64,000 bases of DNA from Rhizobiaceae bacterium (GCA_028281105.1 JANQKQ010000054.1:1-64000); one strand, 5' to 3'. Counted from the first letter of the stretch, positions 32,828 to 45,734 are shown. Made by a program: numbers and translations. Notes: generated from the sequence alone by a model not told the origin.

Positions 32828-35800
32828 ATGGCAGTTAAGCCGAAGAAAGACGATGAGGCGGAAGCCGCCCTGCAGGCGGTTGAAGAAGCGCTTACCATCG
32901 AATTCGACGAAACCGATGAAGCCGAGGACGTCACGGCGGAGGCCGAGGCGACCGATGACGCCGAGATCGCCGAGGGCGAATCCGGAGACGGCGAAGAGTC
33001 CGACGGCGACCAGACGCAAGCCGAGGCAGCCGACGACGAGATCGATTTCGCCGCGCTTGAAGAGAAGATCGCCAGCGCCACCGACGAGTTGCGCGCCGAA
33101 GATCAACCCGGCCCTGAGGATCAGGCAGCTCCCGTCAGCGACGCCCGACCCTCCCTGGCGGCCCGGGCCGAACGATCTCATTCGGCTGCAGCCGCCGAAC
33201 CGCGAGAAGTGCCGGCAGAACTGGCCGGCACCCGCGATCCGGTATTTGCCGCCAACGATGACCGCACGGCAACCGCCGCCGAACTGATCTACGCCCAGCA
33301 GCGCGAGCCCAGCAACGCACCCTACTGGATAGCAGCGGCCGCCAGCCTCGTTTGGATTGTGTTGTGCGCCTATTACGCCGGATACAATCTGGGCGATGAA
33401 TTCTCCACCGCCGGATCGTTCGGCCAGGCGCTGACCTCGCCGCCGATACTGGCGCTTCTGGCGGTCGCCGGCGGCCCGATCATCCTGCTGTGGGCATTTG
33501 CCGTCATGGTGCGCCGGACCCAGGAACTGCGCTACGCGGCGCGCTCGATGACCGAGGCCGCGGTCCGCCTGATGCAGCCGGAGGATATCGCGCTTGAATC
33601 GGTCAGTTCCGTTGGGCGCGCTATCCGCCGCGAGGTCACCGCGATCGGCGAAGGAGTCGAGCGCGCCCTGGCCCGGGCGATCGAACTGGAGGTGCTCGTC
33701 CAAAGCGAGATCACCAACCTTGAGCGCTCCTACACGGATTCCGAAATCAAGCTCCGCGGCCTGGTCGGTGAACTGACCGAGGAGCGCGAATCCATCGAGC
33801 TGCACGCGGACCAGTTGCGCAACTCGCTGTCGGATACCCACTCCGGCCTTGCCGGCGAATTGGATGCGGCCGGCCTGCGCATCCAGGACGTGATCGACAA
33901 CGCGACAACGGCGCTGACCGGCACTCTTGAATCGCGCCACCACTCGATCACCGCGACTCTGGCCGAAGCAGGTGAGAACCTAACAGAACTGCTGTCGCGC
34001 ACCGGCGCCGAGCTGCAGGCGAAAATGGCGGCGAGCGGCGAAGCGTTCGGCAGCGGCGTCGATGCCAAGTCGACCGAACTGAGCGACCGCATCACCGCGG
34101 CCGGCGACACGCTGAACGAAGTCCTGGAAGACAAGGTGCGCACGATCGATACCGCATTGAGCACCCAGGGTACGGCGCTGGTGGAGACGCTGGGCGTCAA
34201 AGCCGAGGCGCTGGACAAGCTGCTCGCCGAGCGCGCCAACCAGATCAACACCACCGTAGACGGCGGGCTTGGCGGTCTGGTCGAAGGACTTGGCGCCAAG
34301 GCGGTCGATCTCGACAATGTGCTCAACAAGCATTCCGACCAGATCGTCAAAGTGGTCGACAATCGCGTCGGCGTGCTGGTCGAAGGCCTGGAGACCCACG
34401 CCCAGGCGCTTGACAAGGTGATGAGCGACCGCACCGGCGCCATCGGCAATATCATCGGCGAGAAGCTTTCCGGCTTCGGCCAGTCGCTGACCGGCCGCGT
34501 CGACGAAATGGTCGACCGGCTCACCGACAAGACCAAGGAACTGAGTGAAACCACCGACCGTGTGGAAGAAGCGGTAAATCAGCGTACCAACGCGCTCAGC
34601 GAGACGCTGATGGCGAGAACCAAGGAGATCGCCGCCTCGTTCAACGACGGCGAGGCCAGACTGGCCGGCACGATCGAACAGGGTCATGTGCGCGTGACGG
34701 AAAACATGCAGCATATGCTGACCAACACCACGAACTCGCTCGACGCCCAGACCGAGCGGATGGCGGCCACGCTTGGCGAGCGGGTCGATGCGATCAACCA
34801 GGCGCTCGGCGCTAGCCTGGCCGGCACCAAGGACACGCTTGATGCCGCATCGCGCGAGTTCCACACCATGCTGAGCGCGCGCGCGGCCGAACTCAACGAG
34901 GCGCTCGATGTACGCGCCATTCCGATGGTGGAAAACCTCAAGACCGTGGGCAACGAGGTGACCACGAGGCTCGAGCAGGCGTCGAATGTGGTCAACACCA
35001 GCGTCACCGACATCCTGGCCAAGCTGGGCACCTCGAACGAAGTGCTGCGCACCCTGGTCGAGAAGGCTTCGGAGAATCTGGGTTCGATCCAGAATTCGCT
35101 GACCCAGCAATCGTCCGAACTCATCGGCGCGTTCGAGAAGGCTACCCACGATCTCGATCTGTCGGGCAAGCTCGCCGAACGCATCGAGACCCAGATGGGT
35201 ACCACCGCCGAATCCATGCTCACTAACATCACCAGCGTTTCGGAACGGCTGGATGAACAAAGCGGTATACTGAGCGAGGCGACCAAGCTGATCGACGCGG
35301 CGCAGTCCAATTTCGCTTCGACGCTGGATGAGCGCCAGACGGCGCTTAAGGACCTGTCGGACGGACTGATCAAGCGGACCACCGAAATCGACATGAACGT
35401 GAATGCGCTGGCCCAGTCGGTCACGCGCATGGCCGAGGACGCCAATACCCGATCCCGCGAGCTGGGCGGCGTTGTAAGCACCGAGGTCGCCGCTGCGATC
35501 AACGAGACCACCGCCCGCTTCTCCGCCGCGACCGACGCGATGAAAGTGGCCGCACGCGATATCTCGGCCGAACTGGAGCAGACCCGCGAACAGATGCGGC
35601 GTGGGGTGTTGGAACTGCCCGATGAGACCCGCCAGAGCGCCGATTCGATGCGTCGCGTGGTGACTGACCAGATTCAGGCGCTCAAGGACTTGTCCGAGAT
35701 CGTCTCGCGATCGGGCAAGGCGCTGGATGCGACGCCGGCGGCCGCCCGCGCGCGCGCCAGTGCCGCAGCCGCCGCTCCACCACCGCCGCCCGCGCCGTCA

Positions 35801-36418
35801 CAACCGGTGTTCCAGCCGCCGCAACCGGCCCCGGCCGCCGCTCCGGTCGCATCGCCTCCGCTGGGCACGCCGCAGGCCGCCGCACAGGCCAATCCGTTTA
35901 CGCCACCTCCGCGGCCGGCCGCGCAACCCGCGCCGGCGACCAGAGCCAGCGGCGGCACGCGCCCGACAGGCTGGGTGAGCGATCTGCTGCGCCGGGCGTC
36001 CGCCGATGAGCCGGCCCCGCCTCCCCCGCCGCGCCAACAGCCGCCACAGGCCGGCGAGCGTTCGCCCGTGCATGTGGTGGAATCGCTCAATGCCCTGTCG
36101 ATGGACATTGCCAAGGCGATCGATCATGAAGCCTCGGTCGATTTGTGGGATCGCTATCAGCGCGGCGAGCGCGATGTGTTCACCCGCAGGCTCTACACCT
36201 TGCAGGGCCAGCGCACGTTCGACGAAATTCATTCGAAATATCAGCGTGAACCGGAGTTTCGCGCCGCCGTCGACCGCTATATCGAGGATTTCGAAAGGCT
36301 GCTGGCAGACGTATCGCGCAACGACCGCGACAACATCATGACCCAGACCTATCTGACTTCCGATACCGGCAAGGTCTACACCATGCTGGCCCACGCGGCC
36401 GGCCGGTTCGGGCGTTGA
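32828..36418 (+). CDS. Large coiled-coil membrane protein, candidate growth-pole-ring (GPR/RgsE) homologue
   Basis: The 1196 residues show four parts. Residues 1-160 are very acidic and disordered. Two membrane helices follow at about 167-186 and 206-228. About 700 residues of apolipoprotein-like coiled coil run from about 235 to 980, with repeated ALxxxLxxR patterns. A proline-rich linker then leads to a conserved final domain from about 1080 (NALSMDIAKAIDHEASVDLWDRY). This architecture, and the RRTQELRYAARSMTEAAVRL stretch after the second helix, match Rhizobiales proteins of the GPR/RgsE type that organise the growing pole, though those are larger. The homology is from memory. ATG at 32828 is chosen because the 18 codons upstream are not typical coding sequence. 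Confidence 0.75.
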   Translation: MAVKPKKDDEAEAALQAVEEALTIEFDETDEAEDVTAEAEATDDAEIAEGESGDGEESDGDQTQAEAADDEIDFAALEEKIASATDELRAEDQPGPEDQAAPVSDARPSLAARAERSHSAAAAEPREVPAELAGTRDPVFAANDDRTATAAELIYAQQREPSNAPYWIAAAASLVWIVLCAYYAGYNLGDEFSTAGSFGQALTSPPILALLAVAGGPIILLWAFAVMVRRTQELRYAARSMTEAAVRLMQPEDIALESVSSVGRAIRREVTAIGEGVERALARAIELEVLVQSEITNLERSYTDSEIKLRGLVGELTEERESIELHADQLRNSLSDTHSGLAGELDAAGLRIQDVIDNATTALTGTLESRHHSITATLAEAGENLTELLSRTGAELQAKMAASGEAFGSGVDAKSTELSDRITAAGDTLNEVLEDKVRTIDTALSTQGTALVETLGVKAEALDKLLAERANQINTTVDGGLGGLVEGLGAKAVDLDNVLNKHSDQIVKVVDNRVGVLVEGLETHAQALDKVMSDRTGAIGNIIGEKLSGFGQSLTGRVDEMVDRLTDKTKELSETTDRVEEAVNQRTNALSETLMARTKEIAASFNDGEARLAGTIEQGHVRVTENMQHMLTNTTNSLDAQTERMAATLGERVDAINQALGASLAGTKDTLDAASREFHTMLSARAAELNEALDVRAIPMVENLKTVGNEVTTRLEQASNVVNTSVTDILAKLGTSNEVLRTLVEKASENLGSIQNSLTQQSSELIGAFEKATHDLDLSGKLAERIETQMGTTAESMLTNITSVSERLDEQSGILSEATKLIDAAQSNFASTLDERQTALKDLSDGLIKRTTEIDMNVNALAQSVTRMAEDANTRSRELGGVVSTEVAAAINETTARFSAATDAMKVAARDISAELEQTREQMRRGVLELPDETRQSADSMRRVVTDQIQALKDLSEIVSRSGKALDATPAAARARASAAAAAPPPPPAPSQPVFQPPQPAPAAAPVASPPLGTPQAAAQANPFTPPPRPAAQPAPATRASGGTRPTGWVSDLLRRASADEPAPPPPPRQQPPQAGERSPVHVVESLNALSMDIAKAIDHEASVDLWDRYQRGERDVFTRRLYTLQGQRTFDEIHSKYQREPEFRAAVDRYIEDFERLLADVSRNDRDNIMTQTYLTSDTGKVYTMLAHAAGRFGR

Positions 36419-36452
36419 TCAGGCCGCTGACAACGGACAGCGTCCTGCTTTC

Positions 36453-38414
36453 CTAGCGAGTGACGAAGCAGCTGCCGCCGGCCGACTGGTAGCGCGAGCA
36501 CAGATCGACCGCCGCCTCCTTGCTGCCGGCGGGAACGCGCACGCGGAAGAACGTCCCCTTGCCTTCGACTTCGGCGCGTTGGATGTCCTTGCCCTTGTCG
36601 GCGAGCAGGCCCGAGAAGCGCTGCTTGAGGTTCTCGTACGTGGCCTCGGCGGCCTCTAGAGACCGCTGCGAAGAGATTTGCACGACATACTGCTCGCCTG
36701 CCTGCGCCGGCTGGGTTGCCACGGTGGCAGCCGATGCAGCAGCAGTCGGCGCTGCCTCTTCCACTGGTTCAACACGGGCGACGGTCACTGCTTGGTCATC
36801 CTGACCTTCGCCGACCGAGGAAGCGATTGCTTGCGCCTGCGCCTGCGACTCCGGCGGCGTCTCGGCCGCGAACGCTACTGCCGTGCTCTGCAACGGCAGC
36901 GGACTGCGCGTGGGAACGGCCGGCTCGCCGGTGGTTATCGCGCCGTCGATCGCGTTGGCCGCCGGCGTCGCTTCGACGCTCTGAGGCGTCACCGCACGGG
37001 GCGTCAGCCCTGCAACCTGGGTGCCGTCGGCGCTGATGATGGTGCCGTCAGGCTTGACCGCCACGGTCCTGACCTTGCGCGGCGCCATCAGCGGTAACGG
37101 GTTCTGGGTATCGACCGGCTGGGAAGATCTCGGAAGTCGCGCCTCGTCCTTGGCCGGCAACAGCGAAGCGGCGTCCGCTGCGGTCGGCTGCCGCGACGCC
37201 GACAGTTCGATCGGCTCTTCGGTGCCCGATACCAGCCGATCCTGCCCGCTTTCGTCGGCCGGCCTGCCGGCCACCCGGTCATACGATGCCTTGTCCTGGT
37301 TGGCGATCACCGTGCCGCCGGGGTCCTCAGGCTCGACTTTCACCGGATCGCGCTCGGCCAGCACCACGATCGGTTCGTTGCCCGCCTGGTCGGTTGAGCC
37401 CAGATAGCCGTAGGCGATCGCGCCGGCGCCGCCGAGCAGAGCCAGCAGCAATGCCACTGCGGCCGGCCAGATCGACCGTCGCTCCCCACGTTCGGACCGA
37501 GGGTCATCAAGCTGCGCTTCGAACTCGACCGCCTGGGCCGCGAGTTCCATCTGCGGGTCGGTGATTTCGTGCGCAAGATCACCGGCAAAGTCAGGGGCCA
37601 CCGCCGGATCGCTTGCGCTTGATGCGGTTGCGGCAGCGGCGGCGAAATCGAGGTTGGCGGCGTGGGTCTCGCCTTCCGGCCAGCCGCCCTGCAAGGGGAC
37701 GCTCTCGGGCTCGCCGGCGGCGTCCGACGCTATCTCCTGCGACAGTTCCTTGGCGAAGGCATCGGCGAACACCTCTTCCATGCCCGTATCGTCGGCCACC
37801 TGAAGCTGCAGTTGATGCACGGTTTCATCGAGTTGCCGGTCGAGGAGATCATCCATGGCCGGCTCGTGGGATACCCCGGGCGGAATCCCGGCCGACGCCG
37901 GCGGTTGGCTTTCCAGCGCGCTGACTTCCCGGGTGAACGCAGCGCCGAAATCCAGCGCATCGTCGGCGTGTTGATGCTCGTTCATCAAGGCTTGTTCGGG
38001 CGCAGCCGCGCTCGTCTGCGGCGGCCATGCGGAATCGTGCGTCGGCTGAACCGGTGGCGCTGGCGGATGATATGCGGCGGCGGGAGCCGGTTCGGAAGGC
38101 GGAACCTGCGGCGCCGGCTGGCCGGCAAACCTGGCCGGAGATGGCGCCCCCTCAAAGGGAGCGGCCTGCGCAGGCGTGGCCAGCGTCGGAGCCGGCTGCG
38201 GCGCGGCGGGCTCTCCACCCAGTTCGGCCATCAGCTGGGCTTCCAGATCGAATTCGTCGTCGCCGGCGCCGGGCGGCGTGTGAAGCGACGCCGGCTGCTG
38301 GTCGTGCGAGCGCGCTTCCTCACCAGAGACAATTCTCGCAAGTTCGGTCAGCGGGTCTTCTTCGCCGGCGGCAGGTTGCACTGCAGGGTTGGGCTGAAAC
38401 TGCTGGTCACTCAT
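36453..38414 (-). CDS. SPOR-domain envelope protein
   Basis: The 653 residues include a long Ala/Pro/Glu-rich cytoplasmic part (1-310) and one membrane helix at about 315-338. A low-complexity periplasmic region follows, then a C-terminal SPOR domain (about 578-653, QYVVQISSQRSLEAAEATYENLKQRF...), which binds glycan strands stripped of peptides at division sites. The order dgt-argS-SPOR is conserved in alphaproteobacteria. It is convergent with the coiled-coil gene. Confidence 0.9.
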   Translation of the reverse strand: MSDQQFQPNPAVQPAAGEEDPLTELARIVSGEEARSHDQQPASLHTPPGAGDDEFDLEAQLMAELGGEPAAPQPAPTLATPAQAAPFEGAPSPARFAGQPAPQVPPSEPAPAAAYHPPAPPVQPTHDSAWPPQTSAAAPEQALMNEHQHADDALDFGAAFTREVSALESQPPASAGIPPGVSHEPAMDDLLDRQLDETVHQLQLQVADDTGMEEVFADAFAKELSQEIASDAAGEPESVPLQGGWPEGETHAANLDFAAAAATASSASDPAVAPDFAGDLAHEITDPQMELAAQAVEFEAQLDDPRSERGERRSIWPAAVALLLALLGGAGAIAYGYLGSTDQAGNEPIVVLAERDPVKVEPEDPGGTVIANQDKASYDRVAGRPADESGQDRLVSGTEEPIELSASRQPTAADAASLLPAKDEARLPRSSQPVDTQNPLPLMAPRKVRTVAVKPDGTIISADGTQVAGLTPRAVTPQSVEATPAANAIDGAITTGEPAVPTRSPLPLQSTAVAFAAETPPESQAQAQAIASSVGEGQDDQAVTVARVEPVEEAAPTAAASAATVATQPAQAGEQYVVQISSQRSLEAAEATYENLKQRFSGLLADKGKDIQRAEVEGKGTFFRVRVPAGSKEAAVDLCSRYQSAGGSCFVTR

Positions 38415-38527
38415 ACGGAAAGTCCAATTCTGCGGTCATCCGACCACATCATGCGCGGCCAATGGGTCGCATCGATGGCAAGAGGGCTGAAAAGTTCGCA
38501 CACATGCGACGCCCCACGCGTCTTAGC

Positions 38528-40288
38528 CTAGCGCATTTCCTGCGGCGCGTTTGCGCCGATGATCGCCAACCCGCTCGCCAATACGGTCGAAACCGCCCGC
38601 AACAAGGCCAATCGGGCCAGCGTCAGTTGTGCATTCTTATCGTTAATAAAGCGTAATTCGGGCATTTCTTTGCCCCGGTTCCAGTGGCCGTGGAACTCCG
38701 CCGCCAGCTCGGCCAGGTAGAAGGCCACCCGGTGCGGCTCATCGGCGCGGGCGGCCTGCTCGATCATGCGGGGAAACTCGGCAAGCTTGCGCATCAGCGC
38801 CATCTCGCCGGCGTCCACCAGCAGCGAGAGATCGGCCTTGGCCAGATTGGCATCGCCCGCCTCAAGCGCGGGCATCTCGCGGCCGGCCTGGCGGAATACC
38901 GAGCAGGTGCGCGCGTGGGCGTACTGCACGTAGAACACCGGATTGTCCTTGGACTGTTCGGTGACTTTGGCAAAGTCGAAGTCAAGCGGCGCTTCGGGTT
39001 TGCGATAGAGCATCATGAAGCGCACCGCGTCCTTGCCGACCTCTTCAACGACCGCGCGCAGCGTGGTGAAAGTGCCGGCGCGTTTGGACATGCGCACCGG
39101 CTCGCCGGCGGCGAACAGGCGCACCAGCTGGCAGAACAGTACGTCGAGCTCCGCCGCCTCACCTGCCACCGCCTGGGCTACCGCCTTTAGCCGTTTGGCG
39201 TAGCCGCCATGGTCGGCGCCCAACACATAGACCATGCGCTCGAACCCGCGCTCGAACTTGGATTGGAAATAGGCCACGTCGGAAGCGAAATAGGTGTAGC
39301 TGCCGTCGGACTTGATCAGCGGGCGGTCGATATCATCGCCCGCCGCGGTTGAACGAAACAAGGTCTGTTCGCGGTCCTCCCAGTCCTCCGGCACTTCGCC
39401 TTTGGGCGGCGGCAGACGGCCCTCATAGACAAAGTCGCGTTCACGCATGCTCGCCAGCATCTGCGCGACGCGCGAGCCTTCGCCTTCATCCACGTGCAGC
39501 GAGCGTTCGGAGAAGAATACGTTGTGGTGTATGTCGATGAGCGCCAGGTCTTCGCGGATGAGATCGACCATGGCGCCGACCGCCGCCTCGCGGATCAGCT
39601 CCAGGCGCGCGCGCTCCTCCATGGCGAGCAGCTTGTCGCCGTGGGTCTGGGCCAGCATCTCGCCGACCGGAACCAGGTATTCGCCGGGATAGAGACCTTC
39701 GGGGATCTCGCCGATATCCTCGCCCAGCGCCTCGCGATAGCGCAAGAACGCCGAGCCGGCGAGAACGTCCACCTGGGCTCCCGCGTCGTTGAGATAATAC
39801 TCGCGCGTCACCGCAAACCCGGCGAAATCCAGCAGGTTCGCGAGCGCATCGCCGACCACAGCACCGCGGCAATGGCCCACATGCAGCGGCCCGGTCGGGT
39901 TGGCGGAGACATATTCCACGTTGACCGGCTTGCCGCCGCCCACGCCGCCGCGACCGAAATCAGAGCCCTGCCCGACGATCGCCGCGACGACCTGGGTCCA
40001 AACGGCGGGCGACAGCCGCAGGTTGATGAAGCCGGGGCCGGCGACCTGGGCGGTATCGACCTGCGACCATTGCTGCAGATGGCCGACCAGTTCCTCGGCC
40101 AGGTCGCGTGGGGCCCGGCCCACCTGTTTGGCGAGCACCATCGCCGCGTTGGTCGCCAGGTCGCCGTGGGCCGAGTCGCGTGGCGGCTCCACGGTTACTC
40201 GCGAGCAATCAACATCACTTTTCGTTTCAAAATCAATGGATTGCAAAAGCTTCTTCAACTCTTGCTCAAAATCGAGATAGACATTCAT
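38528..40288 (-). CDS. argS: Arginyl-tRNA synthetase
   Basis: The 586 residues carry the HIGH-like [11 protein letters not shown] after NPTGPLH, and the KMSKS-like MSKRAGTF after GEPVR. The C-terminal anticodon domain ([23 protein letters not shown]) is intact. It starts at MNVYLD, since the 32 codons upstream overlap the dgt 3' end without coding character. It lies between dgt and the SPOR gene on one strand and is probably cotranscribed. Confidence 0.97.
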   Translation of the reverse strand: MNVYLDFEQELKKLLQSIDFETKSDVDCSRVTVEPPRDSAHGDLATNAAMVLAKQVGRAPRDLAEELVGHLQQWSQVDTAQVAGPGFINLRLSPAVWTQVVAAIVGQGSDFGRGGVGGGKPVNVEYVSANPTGPLHVGHCRGAVVGDALANLLDFAGFAVTREYYLNDAGAQVDVLAGSAFLRYREALGEDIGEIPEGLYPGEYLVPVGEMLAQTHGDKLLAMEERARLELIREAAVGAMVDLIREDLALIDIHHNVFFSERSLHVDEGEGSRVAQMLASMRERDFVYEGRLPPPKGEVPEDWEDREQTLFRSTAAGDDIDRPLIKSDGSYTYFASDVAYFQSKFERGFERMVYVLGADHGGYAKRLKAVAQAVAGEAAELDVLFCQLVRLFAAGEPVRMSKRAGTFTTLRAVVEEVGKDAVRFMMLYRKPEAPLDFDFAKVTEQSKDNPVFYVQYAHARTCSVFRQAGREMPALEAGDANLAKADLSLLVDAGEMALMRKLAEFPRMIEQAARADEPHRVAFYLAELAAEFHGHWNRGKEMPELRFINDKNAQLTLARLALLRAVSTVLASGLAIIGANAPQEMR

Positions 40289-40358
40289 GAAAATCGCCCG
40301 GCCCTTTGTGGCCGATCCCGGTGAAGCCGTCCAAACGCCGGATTGGAACCGGCCCCGC

Positions 40359-41588
40359 CTAGCCCAAATCGGGGGTGGCGTCAAACAGCCGGCGGTGCTC
40401 CGCGATGGCGAAATTGTCGGTCATCCCGGCCAGGAAATCGGCGACCAGGCGCGCGCGCGCCGCCTCGTTGGCGCGGGCCGCGCTCCACCGCTCTCCCCAG
40501 TCGTCCGGCATTTCGCCATCGCCGGAGAAATAGGCGCCAAACAGATCGCGCACGATCTGCTGCGCGCGCTCGCGCCTGCGCATCACCGAAGGCGCGCGGT
40601 ACATGTTCTCGTACAGAAAGTCCTTGATGGCCCGTTCCCGGGCCGCCATCGCCGGCGAGAAGGTCACGATCGGGTGGCCGCACGCACGCACCTGTGCATC
40701 GCTTTGCGGCGCGAGCCGGCGCAATCCGTCCACCGCATTGGCGATCACGTCTTCGACCATGGCGGTGATCTGGCGGCGCACCACCTCGTGCGCGGTGCGG
40801 TCGGCATCCAGGTCGGGATAGGTCTCGCGTATGGCCGTGAGCGCGTCGCCGGCGAGCGGCAGGCCATCAAGGGCATCGAGCGGGAAAAGGCCGGCGCGAA
40901 GCCCGTCATCGAGATCATGACCGTCATAGGCGATGTCGTCTGCGATCGCCGCGCACTGGGCCTCGATGCCGGAATGGGCGGCCAGTTCCAGATCCCACTG
41001 GGCGTTGAACTCGGCAATCGGCGCCGGTACGGGGCCATCAAGTCCGGCGCCCGACGCATCGATAAGCGGACCGTTGTGCTTGACCAATCCTTCCAGGGTT
41101 TCCCAGGTCAGGTTAAGCCCGTCGAACTGCGCATAGCGGCTTTCCAGACGGGTGACCACACGCAAGGCCTGGGCGTTGTGATCGAAACCGCCATGGTCGG
41201 CCATCAAGCCATCAAGCGTGTGCTCGCCGGCATGACCGAAAGGGGTGTGGCCGAAATCGTGCGCCAGCGCCAACGCCTCGGCCAGGTCCTCGTCCACGCG
41301 CAGCGCGCGCGCCAGCGCCCGGGCGATCTGCGCTACCTCAATCGAATGAGTGAGCCGGGTGCGGTAATGGTCGCCCTCGTGATAGACGAACACCTGGGTC
41401 TTGTGCTTGAGCCTGCGAAACGCGGTCGAATGGATGATGCGGTCGCGGTCGCGCTGAAACGGCGTGCGGGTCGGACTGCCGGCTTCGCCGACCAGCCGGC
41501 CGCGGCTGTTGGCGGCGAGGGTTGCGTAGTCCGCCAGCCCTTCCCTACCGAAACTGATTTCACGCACCGCTCGTTCCCTATTCGTCAT
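40359..41588 (-). CDS. dgt: Deoxyguanosinetriphosphate triphosphohydrolase-like protein
   Basis: This HD-domain enzyme is predicted to hydrolyse dNTPs to nucleosides and triphosphate. The 409 residues contain the metal set in [19 protein letters not shown] and [15 protein letters not shown], plus [24 protein letters not shown]. The specificity for dGTP is not certain in this subgroup. It heads the dgt-argS-SPOR unit and is divergent from sfsA. Confidence 0.93.
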   Translation of the reverse strand: MTNRERAVREISFGREGLADYATLAANSRGRLVGEAGSPTRTPFQRDRDRIIHSTAFRRLKHKTQVFVYHEGDHYRTRLTHSIEVAQIARALARALRVDEDLAEALALAHDFGHTPFGHAGEHTLDGLMADHGGFDHNAQALRVVTRLESRYAQFDGLNLTWETLEGLVKHNGPLIDASGAGLDGPVPAPIAEFNAQWDLELAAHSGIEAQCAAIADDIAYDGHDLDDGLRAGLFPLDALDGLPLAGDALTAIRETYPDLDADRTAHEVVRRQITAMVEDVIANAVDGLRRLAPQSDAQVRACGHPIVTFSPAMAARERAIKDFLYENMYRAPSVMRRRERAQQIVRDLFGAYFSGDGEMPDDWGERWSAARANEAARARLVADFLAGMTDNFAIAEHRRLFDATPDLG

Positions 41589-41712
41589 TTAGTCGAGCCG
41601 GCAGCCTTGAACCGCGTTCGCGCGTCCGCTACAGCCTGACGAAGTCAGCCGCCGATTTCTCCACGTCGTCGCTTATAACCCGGCAACACGACGTTTTCTC
41701 GACCCTTGCGCG

Positions 41713-42438
41713 ATGAAATTTGCCGACGCCCTGATCGAAGGCCGCCTGGTGCGGCGTTACAAGCGTTTCCTCGCCGACGTGGAACTGTCCGACGGGTCGG
41801 TGATCACCGTGCACTGCCCCAATCCCGGCACCATGTTGGGGCTTGCCGATCCCGGCAACCCGGTCTGGATCTCCGACAGCGGGAACCCGAAACGCAAGCT
41901 GCGCCACACGCTTGAGCTGATGAAGGTTCCCGGTGCGCTGGTCGGCATCAACACCAACCTGCCCAACCGCTTGGCGGAAGAGGCGCTGGCGGCGGGCAGA
42001 ATTGCGCAGCTGGCCGGCTTCGACAAGCTGACGCGGGAGGTCGCCTACGGCCGCAATTCGCGCATCGACCTGCTGGCTACCGGCGAAGACATCGCCGACA
42101 CCTATATCGAGGTCAAGAACGTCCACATGCTGCGCGAGGCCGGACATTTCGAGTTTCCGGACTGCGTGACCGAGCGCGGCGCCAAACACCTTCGCGAGCT
42201 CGCAGATATGGCGCAATCCGGTCACAGAGCTGTCATGCTGTTCGTCATCCAGCGCGCTGACGGGGACCGGTTTTCGCTGGCCCGCGACATCGATCCGGGC
42301 TATGGCGCGGCATTCGACCAGGCGCTGTCCGCGGGGGTTGAAGCCTTCGCCATTCGGTGCAAAGTTTCGATAGAAGAAATCGTCGCCCAGGAACTGGTCC
42401 CGATCGCCGAGGCCGCGTGCGGACACAACAACCCATAG
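41713..42438 (+). CDS. sfsA: SfsA family protein
   Basis: The 241 residues begin with KFADALIEGRLVRRYKRFLADVELSDG, an OB-like DNA-binding part, and continue with FEFPDCVTERGAKHLRELADMAQSGHRAVMLFVIQRAD and a nuclease-like core. SfsA was named for sugar fermentation stimulation and its molecular role is still unclear. It leads a plus-strand run sfsA-map-radC, a common alphaproteobacterial order. Confidence 0.94.
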   Translation: MKFADALIEGRLVRRYKRFLADVELSDGSVITVHCPNPGTMLGLADPGNPVWISDSGNPKRKLRHTLELMKVPGALVGINTNLPNRLAEEALAAGRIAQLAGFDKLTREVAYGRNSRIDLLATGEDIADTYIEVKNVHMLREAGHFEFPDCVTERGAKHLRELADMAQSGHRAVMLFVIQRADGDRFSLARDIDPGYGAAFDQALSAGVEAFAIRCKVSIEEIVAQELVPIAEAACGHNNP

Positions 42439-42459
42439 AACGAGGGAGGGTTTGCTTTG

Positions 42460-43287
42460 ATGAACAGCTACATCGCTGCCGCTGACGCTCCCGCACGCAA
42501 TACCGGCATCATCAAGCTCTACGACCAGGGAGCCGACTTCGACGGCATGCGCGCGGCCTGCCAGCTCACCGCCGCATGTCTGGACGAGGTCGCCGCGCTG
42601 GCGCACCCGGGCGCCACCACCCAGATGATCGACGACTTCATCTATGCCTACGGACGCGACCGTGGCGCGGTTCCCGCGACGCTCAACTATCGCGGCTATC
42701 GCAAATCCTGCTGCACCTCGATCAACCATGTAGTCTGCCACGGCATCCCCTCGGACAAGCCGCTGCGCGAAGGCGACATCCTCAACATCGACGTCACCTT
42801 CGTGCTCGATGGCTGGCACGGCGATTCCAGCCGCATGTACACGGTCGGGCCGGTCAAGCGGGCCGCCGAGCGGCTGATCGAGGTGACCTATCACGCGATG
42901 ATGCGCGGCATCGACGCGGTCTCGCCGGGTAACCGCACCGGGGCGATCGGCGCGGCGATCCAGACCTTTGCGGAGAAGGAGCGCTGCTCGGTGGTGCGCG
43001 ACTTTTGTGGCCACGGTGTCGGACGTCTGTTCCATGACGCGCCCAACATCCTGCACTATGGGCGGCCCGGCGAGGGAATCGAGCTGAAGCCGGGCATGAT
43101 CTTCACCGTGGAGCCGATGATCAACCTGGGCCGGCCGGGGGTCAAAATCCTGTCCGACGGCTGGACGGCGGTGACCCGCGACCGGTCGCTGTCGGCCCAA
43201 TTCGAACACACAGTCGGGGTCACCGACACCGGTTGCGAGATATTTACCCGCTCGCCGGCCGGCTATACATTGCCGCCTTACGGCTAA
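42460..43287 (+). CDS. map: Methionine aminopeptidase type I
   Basis: The 275-residue enzyme removes the initiator methionine from nascent proteins. The metal ligands lie in LNIDVTFVLDGWHGDSSRMY, FCGHGVGRLFHDAPNI, FTVEPMINLG and QFEHTVGVT, all standard for MetAP-I. GAGGGAGGG lies about ten bases before the chosen ATG; a TTG just upstream is an unlikely start. It lies 21 bases after sfsA. Confidence 0.97.
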   Translation: MNSYIAAADAPARNTGIIKLYDQGADFDGMRAACQLTAACLDEVAALAHPGATTQMIDDFIYAYGRDRGAVPATLNYRGYRKSCCTSINHVVCHGIPSDKPLREGDILNIDVTFVLDGWHGDSSRMYTVGPVKRAAERLIEVTYHAMMRGIDAVSPGNRTGAIGAAIQTFAEKERCSVVRDFCGHGVGRLFHDAPNILHYGRPGEGIELKPGMIFTVEPMINLGRPGVKILSDGWTAVTRDRSLSAQFEHTVGVTDTGCEIFTRSPAGYTLPPYG

Positions 43288-43395
43288 GGTACAATCGGGG
43301 CTGCGACAGGACCGGACGCCCATCGCGGCATCGCAGTCGCAATCCGTGGCGGGCACAAACCGACACCGAACCGACGGACGGACAAGTAGGGACCG

Positions 43396-44129
43396 ATGGG
43401 CGCACCGCGGCAAGGGGACGAATCCGGCACCGGGCGGGGACTTGACGAGCAGGCGGCCGGCCAACCCCACTATCTGGGTCATCGCGAACGACTGCGCGAG
43501 AAATTCCGGCGTGGCGGCGGCGACAGTCTTGCCGATTACGAGTTACTCGAACTGATCCTGTTCCGCTCGATTCCCCGGCGCGATACCAAGCCGCTGGCGA
43601 AACGGCTGATCGATGAGTTCGGTACGCTGGCCGAGGTGATCGCCGCCTCGCCGCAACGGCTGGGTGCGGTCAAGGGCCTGGGCGAAGCCTCGGTGGGCGA
43701 TCTCAAGCTCATTCATGCCGCCGCTGTGCGGCTCACCAGCGGCGCGGTGCGCGGCAAGCGGGTGCTGTCATCCTGGTCGGCGGTGCTGGAATATTGCCGA
43801 GCGGCCATGGCGTTCGAGGAGAAGGAACAGTTCCGCATCCTGTTCCTGGACAAGAAGAACCAGTTGATCGCCGACGAGGTGCAGCAGACCGGCACCGTCG
43901 ACCACACGCCGGTCTATCCACGCGAGGTTGCCAAGCGTTCGCTGGAGCTGCTCGCCTCCGCCATCATCCTGGTGCACAATCACCCCTCGGGCGACCCCTC
44001 TCCCTCGACTGCCGATATCGAGATGACGAAGACGATCATGGACGCGCTGGCGCCGCTGGGCGTCACGGTGGTCGACCACATCATCATCGCCCGCGACGGC
44101 CACGCCAGCCTGAAGGGCTTGCGGTTGAT

Positions 44130-44133
<4 letters not shown>
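43396..44133 (+). CDS. radC: RadC family JAB/MPN+ domain protein
   Basis: The 245 residues have an N-terminal helix-hairpin-helix ([34 protein letters not shown]) and a C-terminal MPN+ domain with [18 protein letters not shown], the zinc-binding motif. Despite the name, a repair function is doubtful. It ends in a 4-base tail-to-tail overlap with the molybdopterin gene, and follows map by 108 bases. Confidence 0.92.
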
Positions 44134-45730
<1,597 letters not shown>

Positions 45731-45734
<4 letters not shown>

